From Nomia melanderi (Eukaryota > Arthropoda > Insecta > Hymenoptera > Halictidae), in contig NC_135002.1 of the NCBI RefSeq assembly GCF_051020985.1, positions 10,912,001 to 10,976,000 on the forward strand: 64,000 nt of DNA, read 5' to 3'. Below, piece by piece: positions 15,001-26,800 of this stretch. Position numbers and translations under genes: made by a program. Each line of letters opens with the position of its first letter. Position 1 is the stretch's first letter. Under the pieces are notes generated by a model. That model saw nothing but the letters and a program-made list of their open reading frames with translations, did not search any database and had not been told where the DNA came from.

Positions 15001-16794
15001 GCGCCTCCACTATGGAATGCTCTATCTTCGGCTGTATCGGAATAATTTTGCGATCTTTTATATCTCATTTACAAATTCACGCAAATAATATACTGCAATT
15101 AAAATTATTGTCCGTTCACTTTTAAAACTTCAAGGGGGCCGGACCAATCCAGATACAACTGCATCTCCAATGTGTTAAATTCCGTAACAGCTTTACATAT
15201 ACGATCCAAAATGCCGCAAAGCACGATTTTAAATTCCTCGAAGGATGGATGAAAACCAAGAGTCTCGTGGCTGACTATTATGTCCACGTGGAATTTACAT
15301 TTCGCAGGCTGTAAGAGATGACGATCATTAATTAACTTCCTTTTAAAAGATTTTTATAGGACACTTGTGAAACGATTTACCTGACTCCGCACGATCAAGT
15401 CCACGAAGTCTTTCAGACTGTTTTTACTGAGAGAGAGGAGCTGACTCTCCATTATCTTAGCAGCAAGGCCGAAAAACCTTTTGAACTGCGACCGTTGCAC
15501 AGGACTTGGAACTAAATTCTTCCTATTGTTCTATGAAAACATTGTAAGATCATCACCGTTTCGTCTTTTATCATTTTTTTCGATGAAAATAAAAAGCAGA
15601 TAACCAGATAATTCATTCAAATAACTTTGAAACATGTTTTACCACGAGGAATATATCCTGAATGCCACTGTACCAAGAGTTCCTCAAAATAATCCTACCC
15701 TTTTCAATTTGACGGGAAAGCGTAGCTTCGAATTCCAACAGGTTCCAACTCTCCGTCTGTTCTAGGAGTTTTCCGATATCGACAAGTCGAAAACTTCTGA
15801 AAAATAATTCATCTATCGATGAGTGATGCTACGCAGGAAATCAACAGTTTCGTACCGAAATTTGTATATCCACTGATCTAAAGTCATCTTCATACACGGA
15901 TTTATGAGGTACAGAGTGTTTTGCAAAATAGCAATTCGTTCACGAACCTGACCCATTAAATTGGATAACAGGTGACTTCCTTCCTCCTATTAAAATTGAT
16001 ATTGAAAGACCACTTTTACATTGATACAAGCTACAAAAGTTGCTTCAAGGGAATTGTTAAGTATTATTATTATTAATTTATCTATTCTATATATCGAGAT
16101 AAATATCTTTTGGCCTTCAAGTACAGTTTAAGGAAGAAAAGTATTTTACACAAAAGTGTACATATTTATCGCGAATCCACCTCGTGTAAATATTCCTGTA
16201 AAGGGTTCAGCAGTGCGAACTCCAATATCGCTTTCTTGATATTCGTCGTGAATGTGTCTTTGATCTCCTTCAACAGATCCTCCGTGCAATAGTTGAATCG
16301 ATCCCGCAAATTGCACGGAACTAAATCTAATATCTTCTCCAGAACATCCTCGTGAATTTGGGCCATATAGAAGGTGTCGACCCCATTGGAAATGTAATTG
16401 TAATAACGATTTATCTGTGGGTCCAAACGCAAATCTATTTCCGACTTTGGTAATTCAGGCTTCACGACGAGGCCCACCATGAATCTATAAATGGAATTGT
16501 ACACAATTTATGTAGAATTTATTCGAATTGAAATCGCCCAACCGACCTGCGGAAGTTTTCCATTTTCAATCGTTTACCGGTGCACGTCTCCTGTAATTTC
16601 CATCGTTTTCGCTCCTCGTCCTTTTTCTTACACCTAACACAATTCGTTAAGAATTCTGGCGGTAAGGAAAATACCGATTCAACTTTCGAATCAGCTAATT
16701 TTTTTAGTTTTGGAGTACCCTTGGCGGACTTCTTTTGAATCTCCCGCCGTGAAAGGCCTTCGCACGATGTGACTTCCTTGCAGTCGCATTCCAT
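1..16794 (-). CDS. Axonemal dynein heavy chain, DNAH3/7/12-like (3' partial)
   Basis: This is a motor subunit of the axonemal inner dynein arm, expected in sperm flagella and ciliated sensory neurons. The start is the ATG at 16794 (MECDCKEV). About 30 exons follow; well-defined ones are 16547-16794, 16181-16484, 11200-11321, 9620-11005, 9146-9343, 8944-9075, 4280-4473 and 3679-3905. Reading order is tail and linker (16.8-11.4 kb), AAA1-AAA2, AAA3, AAA4, stalk with microtubule-binding tip, AAA5 and AAA6. The last visible exon (1-142, ECNYGGRVTDEWDRR) runs off the edge, so the C-terminal domain is missing. All exons I checked join in phase and no frameshift was seen. The short N-terminus and motifs such as RHNYVTPTSYLELI and CFFHAIVQERRKFGP match the DNAH3/DNAH7/DNAH12 group. 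I cannot say which member it is; Dhc36C or Dhc62B would be the fly counterparts to test. Confidence 0.95.
2262..2626. mobile_element. TTAA-flanked inverted-repeat element in dynein intron
   Basis: Both ends begin with TTAA, and the next 16 bases form an imperfect terminal inverted repeat. The left end reads TTAACCCTTCCGGGACGACG and the right end, reverse-complemented, TTAACGCTTCAGGGACAATG: 16 of 20 match by eye. The element is 365 bp, has no open frame of note, and contains a short direct repeat around GAAGACAACTAT. TTAA target duplication plus a CCCTT-type end is the form of piggyBac-related non-autonomous elements. It lies wholly within a dynein intron. Confidence 0.5.
3990..4268. repeat. 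71-bp inverted repeat pair in dynein intron
   Basis: Bases 3990-4060 and the reverse complement of 4198-4268 align without gaps over 71 bp, with 58 matches counted by eye (82 percent). Both arms start CTCTCACGTTA and end ACGATG. The arms are 137 bp apart. The whole structure fits inside the dynein intron 3906-4279, and the second arm ends 11 bp from the splice donor at 4279. It may be an old foldback or MITE copy, and the intron RNA could form a long hairpin. Confidence 0.75.
4551..5893 (-). other. Dynein stalk, microtubule-binding tip and AAA5
   Basis: Two exons (about 5699-5893 and 4551-5626) are separated by a short intron. The first encodes the tip signature DIQIVRSMKRPP with VMEAVCILK. 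The second encodes the rest of the tip (FDKDNIPEKI), the returning coiled-coil helix (AKVVAPKKQALAKAESDY onwards) and AAA5 (SRRWPLMIDPQGQANKW). These features identify the ring-to-microtubule contact of the motor. Confidence 0.85.
6248..7256 (-). other. Dynein exon encoding AAA4 and start of stalk
   Basis: The exon encodes the AAA4 P-loop GVGGSGRQSLTKL (about 7150-7190), the segment CCTIDWLQKWPEDAL, and the conserved RHNYVTPTSYLELI. After that comes the heptad-rich outgoing stalk helix (EAGLERLDSTHKQVEKM). The smaller exons 7562-7734 and 7324-7494, read just before it on the minus strand, complete the AAA3-AAA4 linker. Confidence 0.85.
7829..8884 (-). other. Dynein exon encoding AAA3
   Basis: The exon encodes the AAA3 module. 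Its Walker A, GPTGTGKSVYIMD, is at about 8465-8502 and is followed by FVDDLSMP and YGAQPPIELLRQ. The region AKCHYLFNLRDFSRVVQG, near the 3' end of the exon, is a strongly conserved dynein segment. Exon ends are approximate. Confidence 0.85.
9620..11005 (-). other. Dynein exon encoding AAA1 and AAA2
   Basis: One large exon carries the main motor ATPase site. The AAA1 Walker A, GPAGTGKTET, lies at about 10819-10848 and is followed by the Walker B region CFDEFNRI. The AAA2 P-loop, GLPFGGKT, is at about 9987-10010. The exon joins the ASPATVSRCGMIY exon (9146-9343) in phase. Both nucleotide-binding loops look intact, so the motor is predicted to be active. Confidence 0.9.
11049..11128. mobile_element. 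80-bp TTAA-flanked palindromic mini-element
   Basis: TTAACACTTTGCCAAC at the left end and TTAACACTTTACCAAC (reverse complement) at the right end match at 15 of 16 bases. The interior also folds partly on itself. It lies in the dynein intron between exons 9620-11005 and 11200-11321. The TTAA ends resemble the elements at 2262 and 54376, although the bases after TTAA differ (CACTTT instead of CCCTT). Confidence 0.5.
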
Positions 16795-17469
16795 GCTGAA
16801 TCTACGCAATACAGTAGGTTCCCGAAAAAAATGGAAATTTATTTTATATCTGAAATGAAACATGCAAACAATATATACGAAATGCTGTAAGATCAAAGTT
16901 AGATTAAAACTTTATTAATCGACAATCGATTACAAATCGGGATTCTGTAATTTTGAAACCTACACTATCCATTTTCCGAACTATTTTGCAATTGAATTTA
17001 CACCACAACAGAAGGCGCCACTTTCGGAATTGATCTCAGTTCATCGTTTGTTACAGATTCGCTTTTCAAATCACGATTATAGTAAGTATTAAACTATAGA
17101 ATTGTTATTTGAAAATATTCAAAGTTCTATGTGATAAATTATTGTGTAGTATCTTTGCAAAACGGATACCAAAGAATCTTACTTCTAAACGTTTGCCTTC
17201 GAATAGATTGACACTAACGACTACAATTGACTGCAGTTTCTAGGCAACGAAATTAATCGATTTCTGGAAAACTTGTAGAATTTTGTAATGAAATACTTTT
17301 TTAAAGTAAAAACAGTCATTATAATATTGTCGAGTTTAATTAACATACTGTTCAAATTGATATACAGACATTTTTAGGTTAGGTCCTATGCAGATACTGT
17401 AGCAATCTGTTGAATAATATTTATATATTTATTTGAACATAAACTGATAACATCAATGAAACATTGTAG
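16795..17469. promoter_or_regulatory. Divergent intergenic region, dynein / EF-Ts
   Basis: These 675 bp separate the divergent starts of the dynein and mitochondrial EF-Ts genes and must hold both promoters. The DNA is AT-rich with no clear TATA box, no repeat and no credible frame. I see no specific regulatory motif that I can defend. Confidence 0.4.
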
Positions 17470-18528
17470 ATGATTCCACGTCAGCTGTATCGTTCCATAC
17501 ATGCAAATTATTTACTCTATACTTCAAAGAAAACATTACTATCAAAATTGCGTAAGAAAACTGGGTACACGCTGGTGAATTGCAAGAAAGCATTAGAACT
17601 ACATAATAATGATCTGGAAAAAGTAAGGAATATAAATTTATCTAATGCTGATGTATATGATCATTTATAGAAACAAATTTTTAATTTTTCTTGAATGTTA
17701 TAGGCAGAAGAATGGCTTAAAGAACAGGCTCAAATTCAAGGTTGGAGCCAAGCAGTTAAATTACAATCAAGAATAACATCTCAAGGCTTAATAGCAGTAG
17801 TGACTAACAACAATCATGGAGCTCTTGTAGAGATAAATTGCGAGACAGACTTTGTTGCAAGGAACAAAAAATTTCTTGATCTAGCTGAAACTATATTGTC
17901 TAGCGTACTAAAGCATGGAATGACATTTAAATCAGATGCACCTGTCAATAAAACAGTGTTATTCACAAATTGTATCAGTGCTTTGCCAGCCGACGATGGC
18001 AAAAGTTTAGGTGATCATTCTGCTTTAACCATTGGAAGTGTTGGAGAAAACATTAATATAAGACGTGCCTTATGCATGAGTGTCGGATCAGGTCTACACC
18101 TGTATGGATGTACTCATCCCACACCTATAAATCCAGTACCATCATCTTTTGGACGATATGGTGCTCTGGTGGCCATAAAATCTGACGAAGAATGTTCAAC
18201 TCTAGGATTACAACTCTGCCAGCACATTATTGGTAATTATAGTTACTATGAAAGACTATATACAATTCTAGCAATAATATATTTCTTGACTTCAGGTATG
18301 AACCCAATAAAAATTGGAGATCCAAATGTTGATGAACCACATGTTGATATAGATGAAGAATCTTGTATGCTATACCAAGAATTTTTATTCGATTCTTCTG
18401 TATCCGTGCAACAACTACTGCAAAGTAAAAACACGGAAATTGTAGATTTCGCACGTTTCGAAATGGGTGAAGTAGTTGAAACAGAAACGCCAAAACAACA
18501 ATTGGATTCTATAGAAACTTGCGGTTGA
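17470..18528 (+). CDS. TSFM: Elongation factor Ts, mitochondrial
   Basis: EF-Ts is the mitochondrial translation factor that exchanges GDP for GTP on EF-Tu. The exons 17470-17622, 17704-18232 and 18296-18528 join in phase to give 304 residues, about the usual length. The N-terminus (IPRQLYRSIHANYL) is basic and lacks acid, as in a mitochondrial presequence. The UBA-like start KKTGYTLVNCKKALE and the core signature ETDFVARNKKF are diagnostic. The conserved junction QHIIGMNP is restored by removing a 63-bp intron that is itself open and in frame, so a read-through translation looks uninterrupted but carries 21 extra residues. The gene is convergent with the small minus-strand gene that follows. 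Confidence 0.95.
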
Positions 18529-18863
18529 ATACAAATTTCACTACTGTATTAATTCTGTTCACACTCTGAGAAAGTATATTACTATCTTGACAAGATACAT
18601 AAACAAATTTACAAGCATTTCAATCTTTTATTTATTTTTGTTACAGATGAAATATTAGAACTGTTGTAATTAGTTGTTAAATGTAATTTCCATTAATAAC
18701 TTGGAAAATTGATAAAAAGAAATATAATATATGTAAACAATAGACTGTATAGTCTAATATAAAGCACATATTTAGAAAAGCAGTATGGATTTAAAGGAAT
18801 ACAAGAAACAAATGCAAAGGATAAAATAACTTTGCAGCGCGAAATTTTAAATCGACATTCAAA

Positions 18864-19602
18864 TTACTCATTTTCTATGTTTTCAGTGTTTGTCTCGCAT
18901 GTTTCATTAGTAGACACCGATTTGTTTCGTCTTCGCCTGACAGACTTCCAAAGCCACGTTCGTGAGTCTTTTTTCCAATGACGAGCAATATCCTCCGGTG
19001 GATATTTCACTCCCTGAAAATTAAAATTGGTTGACCACTTGGTGTAACGCATGTATCAGAATATTCGAAAATCTTACTTGGAAATACAAAATATCAGGCT
19101 GATGAAGGAAAGTTTGTCGGCATGGAAATAAATCTGTGGCATTTACGCTGTATAATTCTTGATCGATGTCGTCGGATGGTTCGGTCTGAGTTATTTTGCT
19201 CGTTGGACGGAACGGATTACTAACTTCGATTGGGGTTTCCAGTCCCAAACGTTCCAGACACTCTTTGCAAACATCAAAATTCGCCTGTTTTCCAAGCAAT
19301 CCGATATACACGCCGAGACATTTCAAATTCATATATATTCTCGTACAAAAAGAAAACTGAGCATGGATTAGAAATCATTGAAACCTGTACGCCTTGAGAA
19401 CACATATTATATCCTCCAGTGCCGGATAAGCTCGTATCGCTTTTGATCCTCGTCACATTTTTTTCATCCCAAGTAAAATTTTCAACTGTTCGCGGAACAA
19501 AACGTGCGATTTAAGTGTCAATTGAAACGATTACGATTAGTAGTACATGACAAACAGCCACAAACCGCTCGAATGGTCGGATTCATCGTTTCTCCAGTCC
19601 AT
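18864..19602 (-). CDS. Uncharacterised 164-residue protein
   Basis: I do not recognise this family. Four exons (19566-19602, 19385-19485, 19078-19284, 18864-19013) join in phase from ATG at 19602 to a stop. The first intron (80 bp) has a TACTAAT branch-like sequence. The protein starts MDWRNDESDHSSVENF. Its middle contains four cysteines in the pattern MCSQG, then DVCKECLERLG, that could bind metal or form disulphides. Then follow a Pro/Asp-rich stretch, PPEDIARHWKKDSRTWLW, the basic run RRRRNK and an acidic Asn/Glu-rich end. There is no signal peptide or membrane segment. The second splice junction is the least certain part. Confidence 0.6.
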
Positions 19603-20397
19603 CGGTTTCTTCTTGGACTATGTAAAATTATCATAAAAAAGAAGAAAAAAATTTCTTGTATCTGTCAATGTCAGCTGACTAACACCGGCTACCGTTCGTC
19701 GTCGCGTTAAGAAAAATAACAACATCGAGCAACGCTCGAATAACAAACAGCTTTCGTAGAACGGTTCACGCATCTCCATTTGTGCATGCTGTGGCGCTGA
19801 ATCATTTACTCCAATTTATTATTCAATTCGTATGGAAAATAAATGTTATTCGAATTATTAGTGTGTAAGTAGATTTACATTACTGGATATTACTGGTCGT
19901 ATCATTCCTATAACATAACGCTGTATGTGTTAAATATTACAGACTTTCAAACACTTCCGTCATTTTACGTTCGTTTATGGCTAGCAAACAGGTCTCTGCA
20001 TGAATATATGTATTCACGACCGTTTTATTAATTTTTCTTGCACCGATAGGACGCTCCATGCGTGCGGATAATGTGTATGTCGCATGAACGTGATACGACA
20101 CGCGCTTCCGCTATAAAATTGTGCAAACAAAATATTAATACAAAAAAACCCTCTTATCACGAGAAGCGGAGATAAAATCAAAAGAACATAACTGCAAACA
20201 CATCTCGTATATACTAGTTGGAACGATAACTCTCAGTTGCTGGTTATCTATCGTAATTCGCAGTGCTGGTTTCGTGTACGACACAAAAGATCAACATCAT
20301 AATAGTGATTTTATTTCAGTAAACCCATTACAACAACAAGAAAATGATTTCTTAGAAATTTAATCAAATATTTATTCTACTTCTACCGAAGGTTTTT
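19603..20397. other. Intergenic, no gene seen
   Basis: This stretch lies upstream of the uncharacterised gene and contains its promoter. It is AT-rich with scattered CpG. A CTATAAAAT box lies near 20110, but no convincing exon follows it. I see nothing else to annotate. Confidence 0.4.
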
Positions 20398-20515
20398 TCA
20401 CCGACGTGTCTGTCGATCCAGCTGATCGACTGGACGAAGAAGAAAGGGATTTTCTCACCGATGGGTCGATCCAGCTGATCGACTGGACGAAGAAGAGAGG
20501 GATCTTTTCACCGAT
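20398..20515. repeat. Tandem repeat, 53-bp unit, about 2.2 copies
   Basis: The block beginning TCACCGA and containing GATCCAGCTGATCGACTGG and ACGAAGAAGA occurs at 20398 and again 53 bp later, with a third partial start near 20507. A 67-codon minus-strand frame covers it, but the 53-bp spacing is not a multiple of three and the copies are read in different frames, which argues against coding. Confidence 0.7.
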
Positions 20516-21659
20516 CCACAGTGTTTCGTTTAATGGAGAAAAATCAGTAAACTGAACTTTCACAGATTTCATCAATTTGTTATATAAAATGATGTTGAAA
20601 ATTCATTGTAATTTTCGATAATTTTGATAAACATTTGTTCGCTAATCAGTAGGAAAAAAATTTTGAATTTGGGTTTCGATTTTTAAAATATTGACGACTA
20701 TTTTTCAGGTGTATTCGTTAAACTATTAAAAAAATTGTGAAACAAAAGTTAGTCGGTAGGTAGTCAACGATAAGCTACAGTAACACAAACAGATAAAAAA
20801 TTGTTTATTTAATAGAAAAGCAAGATTATCACAATTTTTTAGAATGAAAATGTATATTTCTTTATTGTAATCGATGCAGCTTTGTATTCTTTACAAAAAG
20901 AAGTATTAGAGTATTTACGTCAAAACTCCATTAGTTTAGAAATTATGACTTTCTTTCCGAAATCCCATACACTCGAGACACTGTGCGATAGGTCAGTCCG
21001 TAAAAATCCACGATTTAATTAGAACGCCCGGAGAGCCTTGCCGTGTTTCTGTGCAACCTCTTCGCATAAGTACCTACGTCCTACTTCGATAAATAAATAA
21101 AAGAAAACTGGGACGGTCGTTTGAGTCGGCTGCATCGGTCGCGGGTGTTCGCTGGGAGATGTAAAAACCGACGGGCGTTTTTCCCATCGGTCGACGCGTT
21201 ACTTTACGGGGCTCGTATCGCCAAATACCTCGCGCGCATATTACACGCGGAAAGCGTAACAAGCGTGTCCCGCGGAGGCAACGCACTTAATCTTCCCCGC
21301 GATGCCTGGGGACCGTAATCTTGATCGTTACATCGGCATCCGTTATTCGAGTGAAGACAACCGACAGGGACCTGGAAGAGGGAGAGCAGAAGAATCAAAG
21401 GAACAAGGGGAAAAGGAAGAAGAAGAAGAAGAAGAAAAAAACGAGCATGGATTGGATAGAGAAGCTTCACAACGCGACGGGATTATGTTGGAAAGGTAGA
21501 GGAACAGGTGCGCTCGAGCGAGATGCGTTGTACACGCCATAGAACCGATGCCCGCATGGCTCGCTGCGTGTATTCAGGAGGTACCCGTTGGTCACGGGTG
21601 GCCGGCCCGGGGTTCCGGGCCCACTTCCGGACGAGTCCGCACCGGTACGGTTTCTTTTT

Positions 21660-21820
21660 AGTCAGGAACGCGTCGTATCAGTTGTGTTCGCGTACAGTTA
21701 GACGGCGTTGCTTCGTGCCGAACGCCTTCGTCTGCCCCTTCGCGCATATCGGCCACGGAATCGTTCGCTGCCTCGCTAAATGACGTGAGAGGAAATAACA
21801 GGTGGAAAAAGGAACACGCC
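21660..21820 (+). promoter_or_regulatory. Possible villin promoter and 5' UTR
   Basis: A GC-richer island precedes the short first coding exon at 21821. TATCAGTTG near 21677 fits the arthropod initiator TCAGT, about 140 bp before the ATG. No TATA box was found at the expected distance. The assignment rests on position and one short motif only. Confidence 0.3.
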
Positions 21821-23796
21821 ATGGATTTCTCGAGACGGGTGAGTCGATCGGGAACTGCGCGCTAGAGGACCGGAAGAGAGGAGGCTAGTTCGAGGATCCG
21901 ATGGTCGGGCTGTTCGCGCGACTCTCTTGAATCACCGATAACTTTTGTAGACTTCGATCGAACACGATCGTTTCCGGTAACATCGGTTCTCGGGGAATTT
22001 CTGTTCGAAAGTGAATTTCCAACCTTGAACACTTATTGCGGTTCAATTGTAATGGTTGCGTAAGTGTTTCTTGGGGAGGATGTTTTGAGGGATTCTCTTG
22101 AGTAGAACGATCTACGTCATTTGTAATGTTGCAAGAATCTGAATATGATTGAACGAGTTTTAATGTTGGGAGTACATAGCGATCGGAGCGATCAGTTTGG
22201 AATTCATTGTGACAACCGTGGAAGAGTTTCTTTGAGAGTTCGCACGGCTTTTATTGTAATGTCCACGCGAATACATTCGTTTATTTCATCGTCTTCATAA
22301 TCTTGGTAACTTTGAAAGAAGGAGTATGAAATCGGTCAGTTTTACTGTCCGGGTGGGTCTGTATAGTATTAAAGCAGGATACCCGTCATGCACTAATTTT
22401 TCGAGGTATTTTTCAACTCACCGCGAGAGCTGAGAGTTTAATGCACGAAACATTTGTTTTCTTTTACAATTCAATTCCACGAAAATTGGGGCCAATAAAG
22501 ACGAATGATTTTTGAATTTCGTTCAGAATTCACCCGCTGACTGATACTCAATCATTTTTGGAAATCAGAAGTTAAGTACGCATTTCCTTCAATGAAGGAA
22601 CATTATTATTATACAAAAGTTTAATACGATAACTCATCGGAAATTAGCAGTAAATGAATATTATAATTACACTGTTTCCTTCGAGATAATTCTATTGCGT
22701 AGCCACATGTTCCTGATATTTTCAACGGTGTTTCGTTTATGTCTTCAAGGGGTTCATATCGATTTCCATCTACATGGTCATCGTTCAAAGGTCTTACAAC
22801 AAACACCATGTCCCTTCACCAGTGGTTGCAGTACCTAAAAGTCATCGTCTAAAGCTTTATGATCATTGGCTGAAGTCTACAGCCACGAGAGGAGAACATT
22901 TTCTATAAGACCTCGTGTAAAGCAGCAATAATATAATTCATCGTTGCATAGTAAATGAATTCCGGTTATTTCTCGCATGTATCACACACTTTTATTCTTC
23001 AAAGATCCATCGTGTTCCTAGCAAGATGAGTAACTGCTGTAAACTTTACGAAACACTTTAACACGCGAATCTTTAGATAACTATGTACCGCCGCATGATA
23101 TCCGCGATAGATTCGGTAATAAAAGAACCGTAAACCTCGCAACGATATCCAGCGCGCACAATGGTGTTAACCTTTGCGCTCGGGTAATTGTTGCATTAAC
23201 ATTTCGTGTATGAAGTTAAGGTCAAATGATGGATCACGGAGAGACAGGCTGTTAACACTTTACCGATCAAGACTGCCGCTCACTAATGATCGGCTTAACA
23301 TTAAAACTACCGAGCATTCAGAATTTTTAACGTTTCCTTATAGAAACCAATTTCTCCAGTAATTTCCCAAAGAAGCATCAACTACACTTCCAACAATTTA
23401 GTCGCTCAGAAGCTGGGTTAGGTCGATTTTTTGATATTTTCTGATTTTCATAAATTTGAACGGAATAAATAATTTCCTTTCTAGGGTTTCACTCATTTTT
23501 TCTACGTTAGAAAGCCCTTCTTTTTATAGCTTCTGAATATGTTATACAATAATTTCAGGAGCCGTTACATTAATTTTCTCAATTTTTGTTTTCTGGACTT
23601 AACCGCACTGGTTTCTGAACGACTCAATTGTGAAAGAAAAATTTAGGAATGTAGTTCCAGTGTTAATCGTTGGCACTGAAAAGCCTATTAATAGGCTTCC
23701 AGCCGCTAAAGCGTTAAAAAGAAAAAGTAACGCGCGAAACACGGCTCAGGTCGAATGGAGAGTAGTAGAGAGAGAGAGAAAGAGGGAGAGGGAGAG

Positions 23797-23891
<95 letters not shown>

Positions 23892-26800
23892 GTCGCAAAT
23901 CTTCACCTCCACGCGGAAGATCGCGACGGTCGTGGACGAGCGAGTGGGCGTGCAGCAAGTGCAGTCACCGCTTCCTGCCGCGAACGATCGTCGCGCGAGC
24001 CGGGCTCGGGACAGCACGTGTGCACGCGTATCACTCGGAAACAATGGCGAATGCACGCGCGCTCAGCCCTTCCCCCCTCGCCCCTGCGCTTTGCTGCACT
24101 TTGCTGCACTTTGCTGCACCCACACTGACGGTTACTAACCGAAGTTAATACCCTGTTACGTCACCTACACTGAAATATCTCCGTGCAAGACAACGGGCCA
24201 GCTCGTTGCACCGGCAATCCGGGAAAGCGTGGAGCAATTAGCGAGTCATTCATCAAGTGGAAACTTCAAACCGGAACGGGACGGCCACGCGACAACGAGG
24301 AAAAAGTAGGGAAGAAACGGATCCGGCGATCACCGACGCATCGAACTCGCGGAATCGTCGGCTTGGTCGCGCTATGATCCAAATCGAAGAATTTATCGTG
24401 ACGTTTTTATGGAACTTTTGAACCATAATAGATATTCGCATGAAATTTCAACCGAACAGTAATGTGAAGTAATCAGTACGGGGAGAAATTTAATGGACAT
24501 TTTAACAACAATATTATTATAGACATTATTAGACGCGATGCTCGCGCGAGCATAGGATTTTTAAAGGAATTTAACATATTCGCGTTGAATGAAAGTTTGA
24601 TTCTTTCATCGTGGATTTAATGAATCCATTAAAATTTTTATATGAGCCACTCCTCAACCAATTTTATAGTCAAATCGCTTTGCAGACTCTGTATTTTGTA
24701 TATTTCAGATACGCTTCTTTATTACCATGGAATAATGCAAACGTGAATTGGATTTTGACAAACCTTTGACATCACTTTTCTCCACTTTCTGTTTTGTGGA
24801 ATTAACCGGATTTGGTTGATGAGCGGTTTATGTCAGAATTAAAACAATCGTATTGGAAGGCTGAAAATGCATAGTTTGGTCGCGATCTAATCTAGGATTT
24901 TGTGAACTGCAGAGATGAATAAAATTGCTTTCGTGCGGAGAAAACGTGTAGACGTATTTGGAAAACGGCTTGTAACGGTTATTAAACGACATCTCTTTTG
25001 AAAGTTGAACTCATCGAGACGTAATGCAAAATAGAGTTCCTACAACAGCTGTGGCTAGAAAAGTTTGAAAACCACTATTCCAAGGCAATGAACAATTGAT
25101 TTTCTTTTTCAAGCAGTAAAAGTAGAGAAATTGAAGGGGATTCGTGTATTGTGAGTCAACCGCGAGTAGACGAAGTGGTCACATCCATTGTTAACAGTAG
25201 GAAAATAGTGTATTCAATTATGAAGAAATATTGTCGGAGCAATTGGCGACTACAGTCATAATAGAAAACTTGGATTCAGTAACGCACAGGACATTACAAT
25301 AGATTTCTCCTTTCGAGAATCATCCGTCGGGACAATTTGTAATTCAATGTACTGCTAATTGCAACGATTCTCTGATGATCGCTTTACAGATTCAATTATC
25401 TCACTCTCTTTTTTTCTCCGATGAAACTCTGCTGTGAATCGTTTCATTTAAACTGTGCCGCTGTGCGCACAATCGCTGATTTTTTCAGATACAAAAACAA
25501 TACACACACACACACACACACACCACGCACGCACACACCACACACGCACGCACATACACGCCCGTTTCTCCGTAACACTTATTCCGAACATCCTGTTATA
25601 AGGAAACATCGACATTCGTAGAACTAACACGGCAATTAATTTTCGATAAGGCGGTGATTCTTTTTGGAATTGTATACTCGCGCAGTGTACACAGTCGCGG
25701 TTCGGTAACAATGGAATGCGTCGCGTGGACGCGTGTCAAGGCAATTACTATTACGTTTTGAAGCTTTATCGAAATTTTATTTTACTAACACTTTAAAAGC
25801 GATAAATTAAAATCTTATTCTAATAAAAGTTTATAACAAATGTCATCCGATTCGATGTCTCTGACATTGATTAGAAATAGTCTCGATCGACGCTTCACAT
25901 TTCCTAAACGAGAGAAACTATGAAGTTTCCATATTTTCCCGTTTCTCGAATATAACCATACAATTTGATCGTAATGATAATTATTGTATTTAGTAGAATG
26001 TACATATACAATGTATTTAGTACAATAATAGTATGATCGTTGTTGTCAAATTCTTTCAATATCATTGAATAGCACCTACAACTCAATGTCAGGGAACATA
26101 AAGGAACATTTTAGGTTTGTTTAATTCTTTTTTCATTATTCTTTACTACGATGAGTCAGCAGTAACTATAAATAGCAGCCTTTATCAACGATTAAAAATT
26201 TACATAAACGCTAAACAATTACTCTGGCGAATATCGGGGCAACGTTGGGACCGCGACTCGAGCACCGCTCTATCGTAGGATCGTGGATCACCTGTGATTA
26301 AGTCCTCCGGAGGACTTCGCTCTCGCGAGTTCCCATACCCTAGTTTTCTGCCGGCGAGCGTGGCGTGCGAGCACCGATCGCGTTTCTCCGTTGCGAAATT
26401 CATGCGCGCGCGATCGTGCCGCGAGGCTGGGCACGATCAGAAAGGATCGAACCGGTGCTCGTTCAATTTAATACGGAAAATCAATCGGACCCGACGCGAT
26501 TCTAGTGTTACCCGAAGGAATCCTGAAAAGACACGATCCCGAGGATCCCGTGGACTGGAAACGACAAATGTCGGAATTATCGGCGAGATTCGAAGAGACG
26601 GTGCGTACTAGAGAAAAAGGGGGGAAAAAAAGAGAGAAATAGAAAAAACAGAAAGGATAAACTCGAGGGAAAGCATGGGAAGAGTGACAGTTTCCGGAAA
26701 CCGTGGTAACGGTATTACACTTTCGACGATGCGATCTTTTGAAAATTGAAAAGAACCGTTCGCTGAGTTCGTTCTCGCGCGTCCACTGAAAAGTACCGTT

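Noticed and set aside
20372..20575. 67-codon minus-strand frame
   Set aside because: It covers the 53-bp tandem repeat, whose copies are read in different frames, so it is not under coding constraint.
21508..21783. 91-codon Arg/Cys-rich plus-strand frame
   Set aside because: It lies in the GC-richer region just before the villin start and looks like 5' UTR or promoter sequence without domains.
23630..24148. Plus- and minus-strand frames of 116-172 codons with long Arg-Glu or Ser-Leu runs
   Set aside because: They come from reading a GA microsatellite; the flanks show no protein features.
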